Shown here: one piece after another, positions 43,791 to 55,463 of the stretch
Layout: each line of letters starts with the position of its first letter
Numbering within the stretch: position 1 is the stretch's first letter
Assembly: GCA_019916065.1 (NCBI GenBank)
Contig: CM034240.1
Location: 38,553,389 to 38,617,388, forward strand
From: Vitellaria paradoxa
Lineage: Eukaryota > Streptophyta > Magnoliopsida > Ericales > Sapotaceae
Length of the DNA stretch: 64,000 nucleotides
Direction of reading: 5' to 3'
Program-made: the position numbers and the translations under genes
Notes under the pieces: generated by a model
Databases searched by the model: none
What the model was told of the DNA's origin: nothing
Seen by the model: the letters and a program-made list of their open reading frames with translations, nothing else

Positions 43791-46098
43791 GGCATTTTTT
43801 TTCTTTTGAGACATGTACATTTTGTTAAAGTTTAGGAGGTTGAGCACATTTCACATTTTGTACCCCTAAAACTCTTATTTTGGTGGATATACTTGAACTT
43901 AAATTGATTGTTGGTTATTTTCATTCATGTTTAACATTTTTAATTTCTTCATTTTATTTACTTTCTCTTTTTTATCTTCTTTGTTTATCGTTTATTTATT
44001 TTATTTCCTTTTATTTTCCTTCCCATATTCTTCTTGGTGGGTATGATATATTCCTCACCATGTTATTAATAATCCCATTTCTCTTCCCTCCTTTAATCCT
44101 CATAACCCCATACCAGTTTCTTAAGGGACAAGGGTGGGACGATGTTGACTTAGAAATTTTAGTTAGAGTGGAATGGGCAAAAGTCAATGTAGCTATTGAG
44201 TGGCTTGATGCACCCACTTACAACATTGATACTGAGACCACCCTAGCTCCTAAGGAATCGCCACCACTCGAGGACATTCCTGACTCTGATACTAACACTG
44301 ACGATAGTGATGAGAGTTTCATCAATTAAGATTATGTTGATCAACCCCCGTACACTTTCGAGCTTCTTATAGAAGTTATTAATAATGCATTAAGTGAGTA
44401 TGAGGCCAGCCTGAGGTATTATTTACCCTGCTTCTTCCTTTGTTTTCCACTTATGTATACTTTTTTTTTCTCAGCATCATTAGTCACTCATGCATTTAGT
44501 TGGGGGGATGATTAAAACACATGATTTATTTTTTGCTCATCTCTTCTCATGCATCCACCTTCACTTTTATTCTTACATTGCACACACATTAAGGACAATG
44601 TGTCACTTTAGTTTGGGGGGATGGTTACATGATAATATTCCCCTAATATACTATTATTAGTGAAAAGTGCATGTGTTAGTAACCAGTTTAATGATGGTAT
44701 TAGTCATGAAAATAATGAATGGTTTGTTTCAATTTTGTATAAGGACTTGATTTAAATTGAGTATAAAATTTTCCAATGCATTGAAAACTTGTCATTTGAG
44801 ACTATTGAAATTAAAGTGTGTTAAGGATTTGAGTTCAGGAGATTTAGTTATTCAAGTATGCTAAAATATAGGTGGAGATTGTGAGCTTTTGAGCTTGAGC
44901 TTTTGTTTTTGAGGGTTTTATACTTTAAAATTCTTTATGATTTCTTTCATCTCAATTTTCTTAAATAGCTTCGTCACAATATTTCGCTTTGGTATTAAAT
45001 GCACAAGATGCTATTTTTGATTTACATGATTGGATCAATGCCTCTAACAAAGTGTTATTAACCTAGAGAGTGATGTTAGGCCATCTTTCTTACTTTTGGA
45101 AGCCTGTGACCTTTCTTTGATTACATTAACTTTGGAGCCAATTTTGAAGCCTTTAAAGAAAAATATTTATAATTTATGACATTTCTTGTTTTAGCCACAT
45201 CAAATAACCCTTGTAACCTTAGTTTGATAGGTAAAGCCAACCCTTGCATGTCTAGGGATAATTGTGCAAAGGTGCATAAGGGAGGAACTTGTAATTAGAA
45301 AATGTGGTAAAAAAATGGGACATAACATTTTGTAATCATTATTATCAGTCCCATGATGAAATAATAAATAAATAAATAAGTTATAAAGCTTCAATGCTTG
45401 GTTTTCAAGGAATTGAAAGAAGGAAGTTGGGGGTATGTCATTGTACTATCATCCTTAGACATGCACTTTGATTTTTCCTATCCTTCATTTGTCTAGCCAA
45501 TAGCCCATTGCCAAGTTACAACCTAGTAAAGACCAAATGGACTTTAAGTGAAAGACATTTATAAGAGCATTGATCTATTTTGTGTGGTTGAGAGTAGTGT
45601 TCTTATTTATGCATTAATACATTCTATTTTTGAAGCTATGCAACACTCTATTTATTAATTCTTTCAATCACGTCTTCATTTGGGTTCATTGCACTTACTT
45701 GATATTGCATTCTTGCATGAACCATATGAGTAACCCTTTTCGAGTGATTTCATTTGTAAGTGAACATCTTGGTGAGATTTGAAGTCAAGGCCGCGATCTT
45801 TGAGTATATTTGAAATCTATTTTGAATGAACAACATGAATTGACACAATTGAAATTAAATTGTTGAATGGTTAGTTGAGTTTGAGGTGCATTGGAAAAAT
45901 TTATGCAATTTTTGAAGTTTCGTTACTTAATACATATTGAATTTGAATCAGGAGTTATTGAATTGAATACTACATTCATTAAACTAGTTTAGGAATTTTG
46001 TGGGTAGATTCACTGCAAACCCTCACGAGACTTCACTCGTCCACTAGGAGGAACCTAGGGGTTTAAAAAGCTTGTTGCACATTGCTAAGTGCAACTGT
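43791..46098 (+). other. Athila 3' UTR, part 1
   Basis: Non-coding except for short open frames with acidic tails (for example 43880-44329). Contains TTAAGGACAATGTG and two TTAGTTTGGGGGGATG tracts at about 44495 and 44610, a well-known feature of Athila/Tat 3' regions. The 44870-46098 part is matched by 51253-52555, downstream of the 3' LTR. Confidence 0.6.
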
Positions 46099-46831
46099 TG
46101 TCACGCCCCAGATTTTCATAACCGAATGCCCAGGGGTGACTTGGGATTTATTTGTTAGGTATAAAAATAAGATGATAATAACACGCTGTCACACCCCAGA
46201 ATTTTTCTCCAAATTGAGGTTAACCCGCAAAAATTTAAGATATTAAAATCCCTTGTTTATCCCAAACAATATTTATAAGTCATTTGACTGAACCATTTGA
46301 TGGGATTTCAACTACAGGGCACAAAATAAAGATGGAGAAAAATATTACAGAGCCATCTAAGTGTCCCAACCACGCGATTAACATTACATACCAAATAAAA
46401 GCAAATTAGGTCTATGCTTAATAATTACAATCATCTAACAATTGTTACAGACAAAAATTAAAGTCCTCCAGCTCTGCGCAGGAAAGAAGAAAAAAATAGA
46501 TAACTCTTCTGATGGAATATTTAAGAGAAATTAATCTCTTTCCAGCTCATCTTCTATATCCCTGTGCTTAATATCTTGAAAAAAATATTCCCACAAGGGG
46601 TGAGCTACTAAAACCTAGTAATCAGAATCTCCTAGGTGCCTATATGCAGTGATTGTAATACTACACTGTATTAAGTGAATGTGTTTAGGTGGCATACTAT
46701 TTATGCAACAATTAATTCAATAGATCTCAACTGAATAATGTAAATTATACTTACAACAGTTCGATGAAACCGTCACCGTAACTACTATTTTACTTACATG
46801 TAAAAATAGTTAAATATTGATGTGTGTACCA

Positions 46832-46950
46832 CAATGAAGTCTGTGTCGCAGTGGTAGGGATCTCAGATTTAGATCTTCAAGGTCTCGGGATCAAACCCCG
46901 TAGCGATACAGATTTCATACATATATATATATATATATATTTATAAAATA
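46832..46950 (+). repeat. tRNA-like SINE head with AT tail
   Basis: TGTCGCAGTGGTAGG resembles a pol III A box, and GGGATCAAACCCCG 35 bp on matches a B box (GATCAAACC). An (AT)n run follows at 46921-46940. No cloverleaf with a paired acceptor stem could be drawn, so a SINE is preferred over a tRNA gene. Confidence 0.45.
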
Positions 46951-47663
46951 TTAATCGAGAGGAATTAAATATAATTAAATAATTCCAACACGTCATTCAT
47001 ACATAACAAGAGAGGTTGCTAGTCACAATAAAATTTTGTAAAGGAGTTTAATCTAAATCCTCCTAAGATAATCATACTCCTATCCTCCTCTACCCCCAGC
47101 CTTGGGAACCAGTGACTTTATGGGCTTAGCATCCAATGCATACCAACGGTGTCACCTACCAAAAACCTAGCCGTCGCGACCGGCTACCTGACTGGCCAGG
47201 TCAGAAGGGAGCATCTCCCAAATAAAATGCATGTTCCCATCTTCATCTAAAAGGCCATTTCTACCCACCCATCACCCCATTGCCAAAAATAGCTTTAGCA
47301 CCGAGTGCCTTAATTTCTTCTCACCCTTTTACATTCCCAGGGTACCTTGTATAGAAATCAAACATTTTGAATAACAACCGGCAATGTTCCCGGGTAATGA
47401 ATCAAAAGTGGGATTATTCAGTCACATGCAGTATATTTTTAAGCACTTTGTCTATATCCATACTTTGATAGTAATTCTCAATAAATCAAAGATTTAACAT
47501 AGTCATCAATATCATTATCACAAAGGTAGGCACTATATGTAAATTAACAATTAGCAAGTAAAAAAAAATTTAGAATACAAATTAGTATTTTAGTTAATTG
47601 TTTTGACAAGTTTACCGTACCAAATTTGATAAGAATAAAATTATTTCTAATGGTATATTAATT

Positions 47664-47760
47664 AGGCCGAGGTTGGTAGCTTAGTGGGTGGGCGACCCTA
47701 ATTGCGATTTAAAGTCGCAAGTTCGAACCCATTGGCTACAAATCTCGGTTTTTGCATCTT
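47664..47760 (+). repeat. tRNA-like SINE head
   Basis: GGTAGCTTAGTGGGTGGGCG (A-box-like at 47676) and GTTCGAACCC (B box, 47721-47730) have tRNA-like spacing. The flanks GGCCGAGG and ACAAATCTCGG do not make a standard acceptor stem. Probably the 5' part of a tRNA-derived SINE or a tRNA pseudogene within Z. Confidence 0.5.
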
Positions 47761-49737
47761 TTACCTTTTATTTTATTATTTTATGGAATATAAAGATAAT
47801 AAATAGCTTTTGGACTTATATTTAATTTTTAGCAAAATTGATAAGTTTTATTTTATTCAAAAATAATTTAAATAAATTTCCAATCATCATCTTATTTATA
47901 ACCAAACCCTTATCATAGGTTTTTGGCTTCAAGATATCCACAAATGTCCACAGAATTATTCCAATGTTTAGGAAGGTATTAAATGAGTTTCATTAAATTC
48001 ACTTAATCATAAAAATATAATTATATAACTTGCTAGGTTGACAAAAAAACGTCAAAAATAAATCAAATTTATTTAAGAAAGACCAAATGAGAAAGAACAA
48101 GTCCATTGTTTCTTTTGGGCATTTTATCAAATACTAGCATTTTAGTTTGAATAAGTCATCCAACTATCCATGATGAAACTGATTATCTAAGTCAATTATC
48201 ATCAATATTAGAGTGTCAAATAATACATAATATCTAGTTTAAAATAATTTCATATCAATAGAAATTATTAACATAACAATAACTAACAGAAGGAAATTGA
48301 AAATTTAAATAAATCTTCAAACAGAATATTCTAAACAAATCCAAACAAGCATCAATTAAAGCTAAGCAGAATAGCAGCTTGAAAGAAAATTCATATAAAA
48401 TAGAGCAAGACTCCAATATCTATAAACTTTATATCTGTAGAAACTAGACTTCAAGACCTACAACTTTCATGTTTTACACTTTTTAAAATTCTAAGGTCTA
48501 AAGGTACAAAAACAGCTTTGAATTCAGTTTGTTAAGAAAATACAGTTTTACACGTGCTCAGTATTTTGGGTATAACTTTTGACTCACAAATCGGATTGAT
48601 GCAATTCTTTTTGGGTTGAAAATAAAACTGAAAGGGCTACAACTTTTATGTTTTAGCCAAAGCCTAATTCCACCGTTTTAGGGGTTAGAAGCACATAAGA
48701 AGTTACAAATAGAGAGCTGTTAGCATACTGAGTTACTTCAGTCAAAATTTTGTCTTCCCTACCCCCAATATACGGGTATTTATTTTTATCACAATCAAGT
48801 TTCATACTTCAAACCAGAAAATGCATCAAATATATTTTAGGAGATTCATCATCCTACCTCAATGAAGATATTAATGACCAAGTCTGAGAAGGAAAAATGA
48901 GTTAGCTTTGAACACCACCCAAATTGGAAAATTCCAAGCCTTTCTTCTTCCTCCAAGCAACACCAAATCTTTAGCCTCACTAATTAATAATTTATTATTA
49001 TTTCTCTCTTATTTTCTTCTCTTTGAAGACACACAATTTATAGGGAGTGTAGAGAAAATTATTGGTGGAGAAAAAAATCAACTAAGGTAAGATCATGCCT
49101 ATACAATTGGTAGCATGATCCAAGAATCATGCTTACTTTTTGACTATCTAACCATATCATTTAAGAAAAGTATTGGGGAAGATGTATGGAGGTGGCATGA
49201 TCTGGGAATCATGCTAACTTTTTGACAAATTAACAAAATGCTTTAAATCATGCTAGCTTTCAAACAAAATACTTTAAATCTTGTTTGCTAAATAATTTGA
49301 AAAAGATGCTTTAAGGTCATCAATGTGGGTCTTCTCTTTGTCCAATTAGTCAAATAATTTTGAAAGATGGTGAGAGTGTATGGAAGATGGAAATGGAGTT
49401 GTCGGGAAATAATTTAGAGTAACTATTCATGAGTCAATTCATTGAGTGATAAAGTGAGTTGAAATGAGTTAAGGTGAGTCAAAGAAAAAGGTTGACCCAT
49501 GGGTTAATGGTATTGGTTTGAACCAAATAAGTAATTGGGCTAAGAAGTGTTTGGATAAAAATTTTAGAAATTCTACATTAAACTCCCACATAGGGTGAAA
49601 TTTAATCCGAAAATTTTTCCAACTAATTTTTATCATTCCAAAAATTTTCAAATGCTCAATTTTCTAGATTTTTACTATAATAAATATCACTACCACACTT
49701 AAATAATTTAATTAAGGAAAAAATTCAGGTTATTACA

Positions 49738-49831
49738 ACTGTGTTTCCAACAAAAAAGAGAAATAGGATAGTATTTTAGTTCATTTTAAAAATATCATTA
49801 CTAAGGATTAGCAATGCTTAAGTTGGGGGGG
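49738..49831 (+). other. Athila 3' UTR, part 2, with polypurine tract
   Basis: Continues the Athila 3' UTR after Z. The tract AAGTTGGGGGGG (49820-49831) sits directly before the LTR start TGTGACTACACTTG and has the position and composition of the plus-strand primer. Confidence 0.7.
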
Positions 49832-51252
49832 TGTGACTACACTTGAAAAGTGTAATTACAAACCACCATTTAGAACATAAATCATACATTTATTTTATTA
49901 ATATTAAAGTTTTTAGTTAATTCTTGTTATTTATAGTGTTTTGTCAAAATGCAGGAAAGAAACTGAAATCATTGAGATTAGCAGCGGTGAAGACGAGAAT
50001 GAAACTACTGTTGTCCAAATACTCTGTTGCTTAATCCAGACAGCAACAAAGAGATAGAAACCAAATAAAGCTGAAGAATAAAACCTGAAGTTGAAATTTA
50101 CTGGTGTCCAGACTCCCTAGTTGAGTGGTCCAGACACCAGTGACCACTTTGCACGGAACTTTTAAGGTTACGTCTTCAAGTCGCATATAAATTCTATGCT
50201 TTTGTTAGCCATCAGGGCATGTTTTTTTATATACAATTTTGTATTTTTCAGAAAGTTTAGAATGCTTAGGAGAGATTTCAAGTTAGCTTTTGGATTGATT
50301 GAAATACTCATCATTGGTAGACTTTGTAATCATTTTACGTCGAAGTACAATACTCGTGTTTCTTCTTTGATTTAATGGAACTTCTTTCTTATTCCTTTGA
50401 TATTTTTACATATTTTGCTTTCATTAGAACAATGCTAGGCTAAACTCTTTTAATCTTGATTCAACAAATCAAGGAATGGTAGAATATTTGATCAATCTAA
50501 TGTGAGTAGGGTTATACAATCGATGTGAAAACATCGGTGTACAGTTCTATTTTGTTTCTTTTTAATCTTGATTTTGTTTATTTTCAAAAGAAATTTCAGA
50601 AACAAAAACCCTTGATTGTATTCTCTGTAATCACTAATAAAGATTTTTTAAGTGAACCTTCTAACATATTTTTGAAATAAATAAATTAGGATTCAACCCA
50701 AAAACAATATGAATGAAGATTTTTCAATTTTATAATCCTAGACATGAACATAAAATCGTGATTTAGGAATTTGAGAACTTTTACGAGAATATTTTTTGAT
50801 TTATTTTTCCATTATGTGAATCTTAAATCATAGTGATTTACACATCGAATTATGAAAAATTATTCCACCTGGAATTAAAGGTTGAATCAAGATTTTATTT
50901 AATTAATTTCCATTTTGCTATAAATTAATTTCATGTTTTAGTTTCATTGTTTGGTAGTTTTAAAATTTAAGTAAATTATTTGCTATTTTTAAGTGTTTAA
51001 TTAACTTTAGTTTTTTTTTATTTAATTTAATTTGAGCAGTAAGTTAGTTAGGAATTTTTAGAAAATTTATTTGCTTAAATACTTCAAAACCCTTTCATTT
51101 TGAATTGAATTTTGATTAGCTTACAAACCTTTGAAACTTAGAAACTGATACATAGGTTCCCTAAGAATTCGACCTCGGTCTCATCGAGTTAAACTACACC
51201 GCACACCCTTGTACATGGGGGTTAGTTTGGACGCAATATTTGGACATGGTCA
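49832..51252 (+). repeat. Athila 3' LTR (LTR A, 1421 bp)
   Basis: Starts TGTGACTACACTTGAAAAGT and ends ATTTGGACATGGTCA. GGTTCCCTAAGAATTCGACC near the 3' end is typical of Athila-type LTRs. Its last 850 bp match 31656-32505, and the whole unit matches LTR B. Confidence 0.85.
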
Positions 51253-52626
51253 GGTGGAGACCTAAAGAAATCGTATCTTGTAAGTTTTTTGAGCCTCATC
51301 ATTTATTCTTAAGAGTTTACATTAAATACTCTAAATTAATTCTTTCATTTCTGTTTCTTTCATATAGCTTCATTACATTACTTTATTTTGGTATTGAATG
51401 CACAAAACACTTGGTTTTATATACATGATTGGATCAATATTTCTGAAAAATGATATTAACCTTTAGAGTGATGTTAGGCCATGTTTGCTTGCTTTTGGCC
51501 TATTCTTTTTCTTGTTTACATGACCCTAGGAGCCAACTCGGAACCTTTGAATAAAAATTTGAAACTTTTCTTGTTCTAGCCACTAAAATATTCCCTTAGC
51601 CTTAGATATATAAGAAAGCCTAACCCTTGCATGTTTTGAGAATATCAATACACAAGGTATATAGGGTGACTATAAAGAGGTGGTTTTATGGAATGAAGTT
51701 TATTTCCTTAAAAAAAACAGGGACAGTACATCATGAATTTAATATTTTTGGATCCCAAACATTAAAAAAAATAAGTTGAGTTGAAGTTTTGGTTTCTAGT
51801 TGTGGGATAAATAAAGAAGGAGAAGTAAAAGAGAAGCAAAAAAGAAAGTTGGGAAAAGGGGAAGGAGACATAGTGTGCTGATCATTAGTTCTCAAAACAT
51901 GCACTTTGAATTTCCTATCTTTTGTTTGGTAGCACTGAACCCCCGACCAAGTTACAACCCACCTAAAGACTTAACGGACTTAAGGTGAAAGGCATTTAAA
52001 AGTGTTTTGATCTAAATTGTGTGTTTGAACTTAGTATTTTGCATATGCATCAATACATTCCTCCATGAAACTATAAATATTCACATATATTCTAATTCTT
52101 TCCTATTCACATCTTATTTGGGTTCTATGCATAAATTTTGACATTGCTTCTTTGCATGAACCTTGACAGTGACCCATATCAGTGTGGATTCATTTGAAGA
52201 ATGAAGCATCCAATGAGGTTTAAGGTTAAAACTACAGTCTTTTAAGTATACTTGATAATTATTGTGATATGAATAATATGAAGTGATACATTTGAATTAA
52301 AATGGTTGAAAGGTCTCGTAAGTTTAATATGTACTAGGAAACTTTATGCAACTTTTGAATCTTGTTACTTATTTCATATTGAACTTAAATTAGGAGTTGT
52401 TGGATTAAGTATTACCATTCATTAAATTAGTTTAGGAATTTTGTGGGTAGATTTACTATAAACACTCTAGAGACTTCACTTGTCCACTCGGGAGAACCTA
52501 GGGGTTTAAAAGGCCTATTGCACACTGCTAAGTGCAACCGTGTTTTCAATGAAAAGAGAAATAAAAGGTAATTTAGTTCATTTTAATAATGTCATTGCTA
52601 GGGACTAGCAATGCTTAAGTTGGGGG
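51253..52626 (+). mobile_element. Second Athila 3' tail (3' UTR fragment)
   Basis: Starts exactly where LTR A ends, at a point equivalent to 44871 of the first element (GGTGGAGA), and runs through blocks such as GAGTGATGTTAGGCCAT and CTAGGGGTTTAAAAGGC to a polypurine tract AAGTTGGGGG before LTR B. It lacks insertion Z. Non-coding. Confidence 0.75.
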
Positions 52627-54059
52627 TGTGATTACACTTGAGAAGTGTAATTACAAACCATAAATTAGAGCATAATTATGCATTTGTTTAATTAATTTTA
52701 AAGTTTTTAGTTATCTTTTTATTATTTATAGTGTTTTGTTTCCAAAAAGCAGAAAAGAAACGAAAATCATCGAAATAAGTAGTGGTGAAAATGATGAAGA
52801 AGTTACCGTTGTTCGGAAACTCCAGCGCTCGATCCAGACAGTAGCAAAGAAACAAAAGGCAGAAAAAGCTAAAGAATAAAATCTGGATTTGAACCTTACT
52901 GGTGTCTGAACACCCTAGTCGAATAGTCTAAACATCAACAACTATTATGCATAGGATTTTTTAGGTTCAAGGTTTGAGTCGCTTATATATGAACCATGTT
53001 TTTCAACTATTAGGACATGTTTTTCAATGTACGATTATTTTTAGCTTTTTAGAGTTTTAGAATGCAATTGTGAGATTTTTGTTTAATCTTTGGACCGTTT
53101 TCAATTTTGTTATTCATCGATTTGGTTACAACTTTGCACTGAAGTACAGTACTTTTATTTATTTTTTTATTTAATGGCAGTTATCTTTTTTTCATTTATC
53201 ATTTTTATTCACTTTATGTTTGTTAAATCAATGTTAGGCTAAACCCTTTTAGTCTTGATTCAACGAATCAAAGAAGGGAGGAACGTGTGATCAATCTGAT
53301 GTGCGTAAGGTCATACATGCGATGTAAAAAACATCCATGTATAATTCTATATCTTCTTTTCAATCTTGATTTTATTTGCTGCAAAAAAAAAATTTCAAAA
53401 ATGAAAACCCTAATCACATTCTCTACAATCACTAATAAGGATTTTCGAATTTAAATGTTCTTATATATTTTTGAAATAAATAAATTAGGGTTGAACCCAA
53501 AAATAATATGAAAGAAAATTTTCCAATTTTATAATCCTAAACATGAATATAAAACTGTGTTTTGGAAACTTAAGAACTTTCATGAAAATATTTTTCGATT
53601 TATTTTTCTGTTACGTGAAACCCAAATCGTAGTGAGTTACACATCAGATTGTGAAAAACGATTCTACCCAGAATTGAAAGTTAAATCAAGATTTTCATTC
53701 ATTTGATTTTCATTCTGCTATTAATTAATTTGCTATTCTAGTTTTGTTTATTAATAACTGTAGTATTTAAGTAGATTATTTACTGTTTTTACTTGTTAAA
53801 TTAATTTTAGTTTAATTTCATTTAATTGGTTTAATTTATTTGAGCACTAAACTGATTAGAGATTTTAGAAAATTTACCTATTCAAACACTTGAAAACCCT
53901 TTCATTTTAAATTGAGTAGTGGTTAGCTTACAATCTTTAAAACCTAAAAACTATCACGTTAGGTTCCTTAAGGATTCGACCTCGTTCTTATCGAGTAAAA
54001 CTACACTGCACGCCCTTACACTTGTGTGTTATTCTAGACGTGTTATTTAGAGTTGGTCT
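52627..54059 (+). repeat. Athila LTR B (about 1433 bp)
   Basis: Starts TGTGATTACACTTGAGAAGT and ends near GTTATTTAGAGTTGGTC. Collinear with LTR A but clearly diverged in the stretches compared. Its right edge meets chromovirus gag sequence on the opposite strand. Confidence 0.8.
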
Positions 54060-55312
54060 TTGCACTAGTGCCTGAAGGGTGGTTTTTGGAGATATGGCCC
54101 TGCTGCCCGCAAGAGTAACATGACGACAGTCTCGACCTCTACTCAAATCACGGCTTAAACCACTGCTCAGTTCTGGCCGATGCATTCCTCAGTGGGCAGT
54201 AATACTTCTTGTGCCTTGGCTAGTGACAATTGTGGCACATAATTGGACCCTAAGATAGTGTCCTCCCTGTTGACTAACTAGGGGCCACATTCCTTTGCTG
54301 GAACCACTATGGCTAGGACTCACTAGGTACCTCTCTTTGTCTTTTTTTATTTCTATTATCTGATTGCAGGGCAACACTCTTTCCCTACTTACCTTCATTC
54401 ATTACCCCTAACATCATTCAGGTCCTTTTCAATTGTCATCGCTTAGCCGGTCAGGATTTTGTAGTCATCTAGTCCCAATGGAACAACTCTGCTCCTGATG
54501 GCCACATGCAAGCCCCTTTCAAAACGTCTATAATGGTACCTCTCAGTGGATATAACTCAAAAGCATATAAGGACAAAGAAGCAAACTGACGCTCATACTC
54601 CAACACTGTCATGATCCCCTGAGTCAAGGCCATGAACTCGTCCCTCTTCACATCTCTGAGAGCAATAGGGAGAAAGTGCTCAAGGAATAACTCCAGGAAT
54701 CTTTCCCAGGTCAAGGCTACCACATCCTGTGAACCCTCTACAGAACTCCACTACATAGCAGCATCACTAGTGAATTGAAATGTGGTAAGGGAAATTCTCA
54801 TCTAAATATCTGTGATCTAAAAGGCCTTATGGATTTTCTCACATTGGCTGAGAAAGCCCTCCGTAACATCAGAGTCTGGCACTCTATCATAACTGGGAGG
54901 CTTCATCCTCTTAAAGTGCTCCGAGGAACCCGTCGGCTGGCTAGAAGCTGGTAGAGGACCCATCTATGCTCCATCTCCTGCTAATACTGTCATGGTTACT
55001 ACCATCTATTGGATAAAAATGATAGGATCAAATGCCACCAGTGTCTGAATTGAAGACTGTCCAGACTGTACCTCCTCCTACTATGGCACTAAAGCCACCC
55101 CCGATGGAGCCTAAAACCCTGCACCTATATTAGACCCCTGCTCACATATTAACTATGGATATACCTCCTCAACTAAGGCCCCACGACCCAAACCAACCTA
55201 AGTTCCATAGCCACGACCATAGCCACGGCTATGACTAGCCTAAACCCCGTGACCCCCAGGTCGCTTATGTCTTTCACCTCTAGCCACTCGCGCAACACTC
55301 GGTACCATTAAG
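54060..55312 (-). pseudogene. Tekay-like chromovirus gag
   Basis: On the minus strand from an ATG at 55312 (MVPSVARVARGERHKRPGGH), through PPSYDRVPDSDVTEGFLSQC to the best block, frame 54723-54469: MVALTWERFLELFLEHFLPI, ALRDVKRDEFMALTQGIMTV, LEYERQFASLSLYAFELYP. This is the retrotransposon gag core of Tekay/Del-type chromoviruses (TW..F...F...YFP..(L/I)R..K..EF..L.QG..TV.EYE..F..LS). A CCHC knuckle remnant (C-x2-C-x4-H-x4-C with one internal stop) lies at about 54245-54200. Numerous stops; the gene breaks off at the Athila LTR junction. Confidence 0.8.
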
Positions 55313-55448
55313 CTAAAAATGAGAAAAAGCAAAGTTTAGATTTTGAAATTTCAAGGCCTTAACAATCAAATCACGCATAACATATTTCAAAACACATAAC
55401 CCCAAAATCACAAAATTTCCCACTGTCCTTAAGGATTCCCAAACCTAA

Positions 55449-55460
55449 GCTCTAATACTA
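55449..55460 (-). other. Chromovirus primer-binding site, mutated
   Basis: Minus strand TAGTATTAGAGC against the canonical TGGTATCAGAGC, complementary to initiator Met tRNA, as used by Tekay-type elements. It lies between gag and the LTR, as it should. Confidence 0.65.
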
Positions 55461-55463
55461 AGC

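Larger units (their letters stand above)
46099..49737 (+). mobile_element. Inserted TG...CA unit Z, 3.6 kb, probable solo LTR
   Basis: Begins TGTCACGCCCCAGATTTTC and ends AAAAAATTCAGGTTATTACA; flanked by the perfect 5-bp repeat ACTGT (46094-46098 and 49738-49742). The unoccupied form is visible in the second Athila tail at about 52530-52550 (AAGTGCAACCGTGTTTTCAA), which confirms insertion into the Athila 3' UTR. TGTCACRCCCC...GTTATTACA ends are common for large plant Gypsy LTRs. There is no coding sequence, hence the solo-LTR reading. A second TGTCACACCCCAGAATTTTT occurs 88 bp in (46187), perhaps a slipped or nested start. Internal short frames are not credible genes. Confidence 0.7.
31656..51252 (+). 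mobile_element. Athila-lineage Ty3/Gypsy retrotransposon, decayed, with nested insertions
   Basis: Plus-strand order: truncated 5' LTR, primer site, gag (split by solo LTRs X and Y), protease, RT-RNase H, integrase, an Athila ORF1/env-like region, a 3' UTR with two TTAGTTTGGGGGGATG-type tracts, inserted unit Z, polypurine tract, complete 3' LTR (49832-51252). Over a 145-bp sample the two LTRs differ at about 12 sites (8%), so the insertion is several times older than the Tat element. Every coding part is broken by stops. Removing the three inserted units leaves about 12.6 kb, a normal Athila size. Confidence 0.85.

Noticed and set aside
43880..44329. 149-codon plus-strand frame as a host membrane protein
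   Set aside because: The hydrophobic Phe/Leu/Ser stretch comes from T-rich DNA in the Athila 3' UTR; there is no start context and no conserved motif.
46832..46950. tRNA gene
   Set aside because: A- and B-box-like motifs are present but no paired acceptor stem or anticodon arm; an AT tail follows, so a SINE head is more likely. The same applies to 47664-47760.
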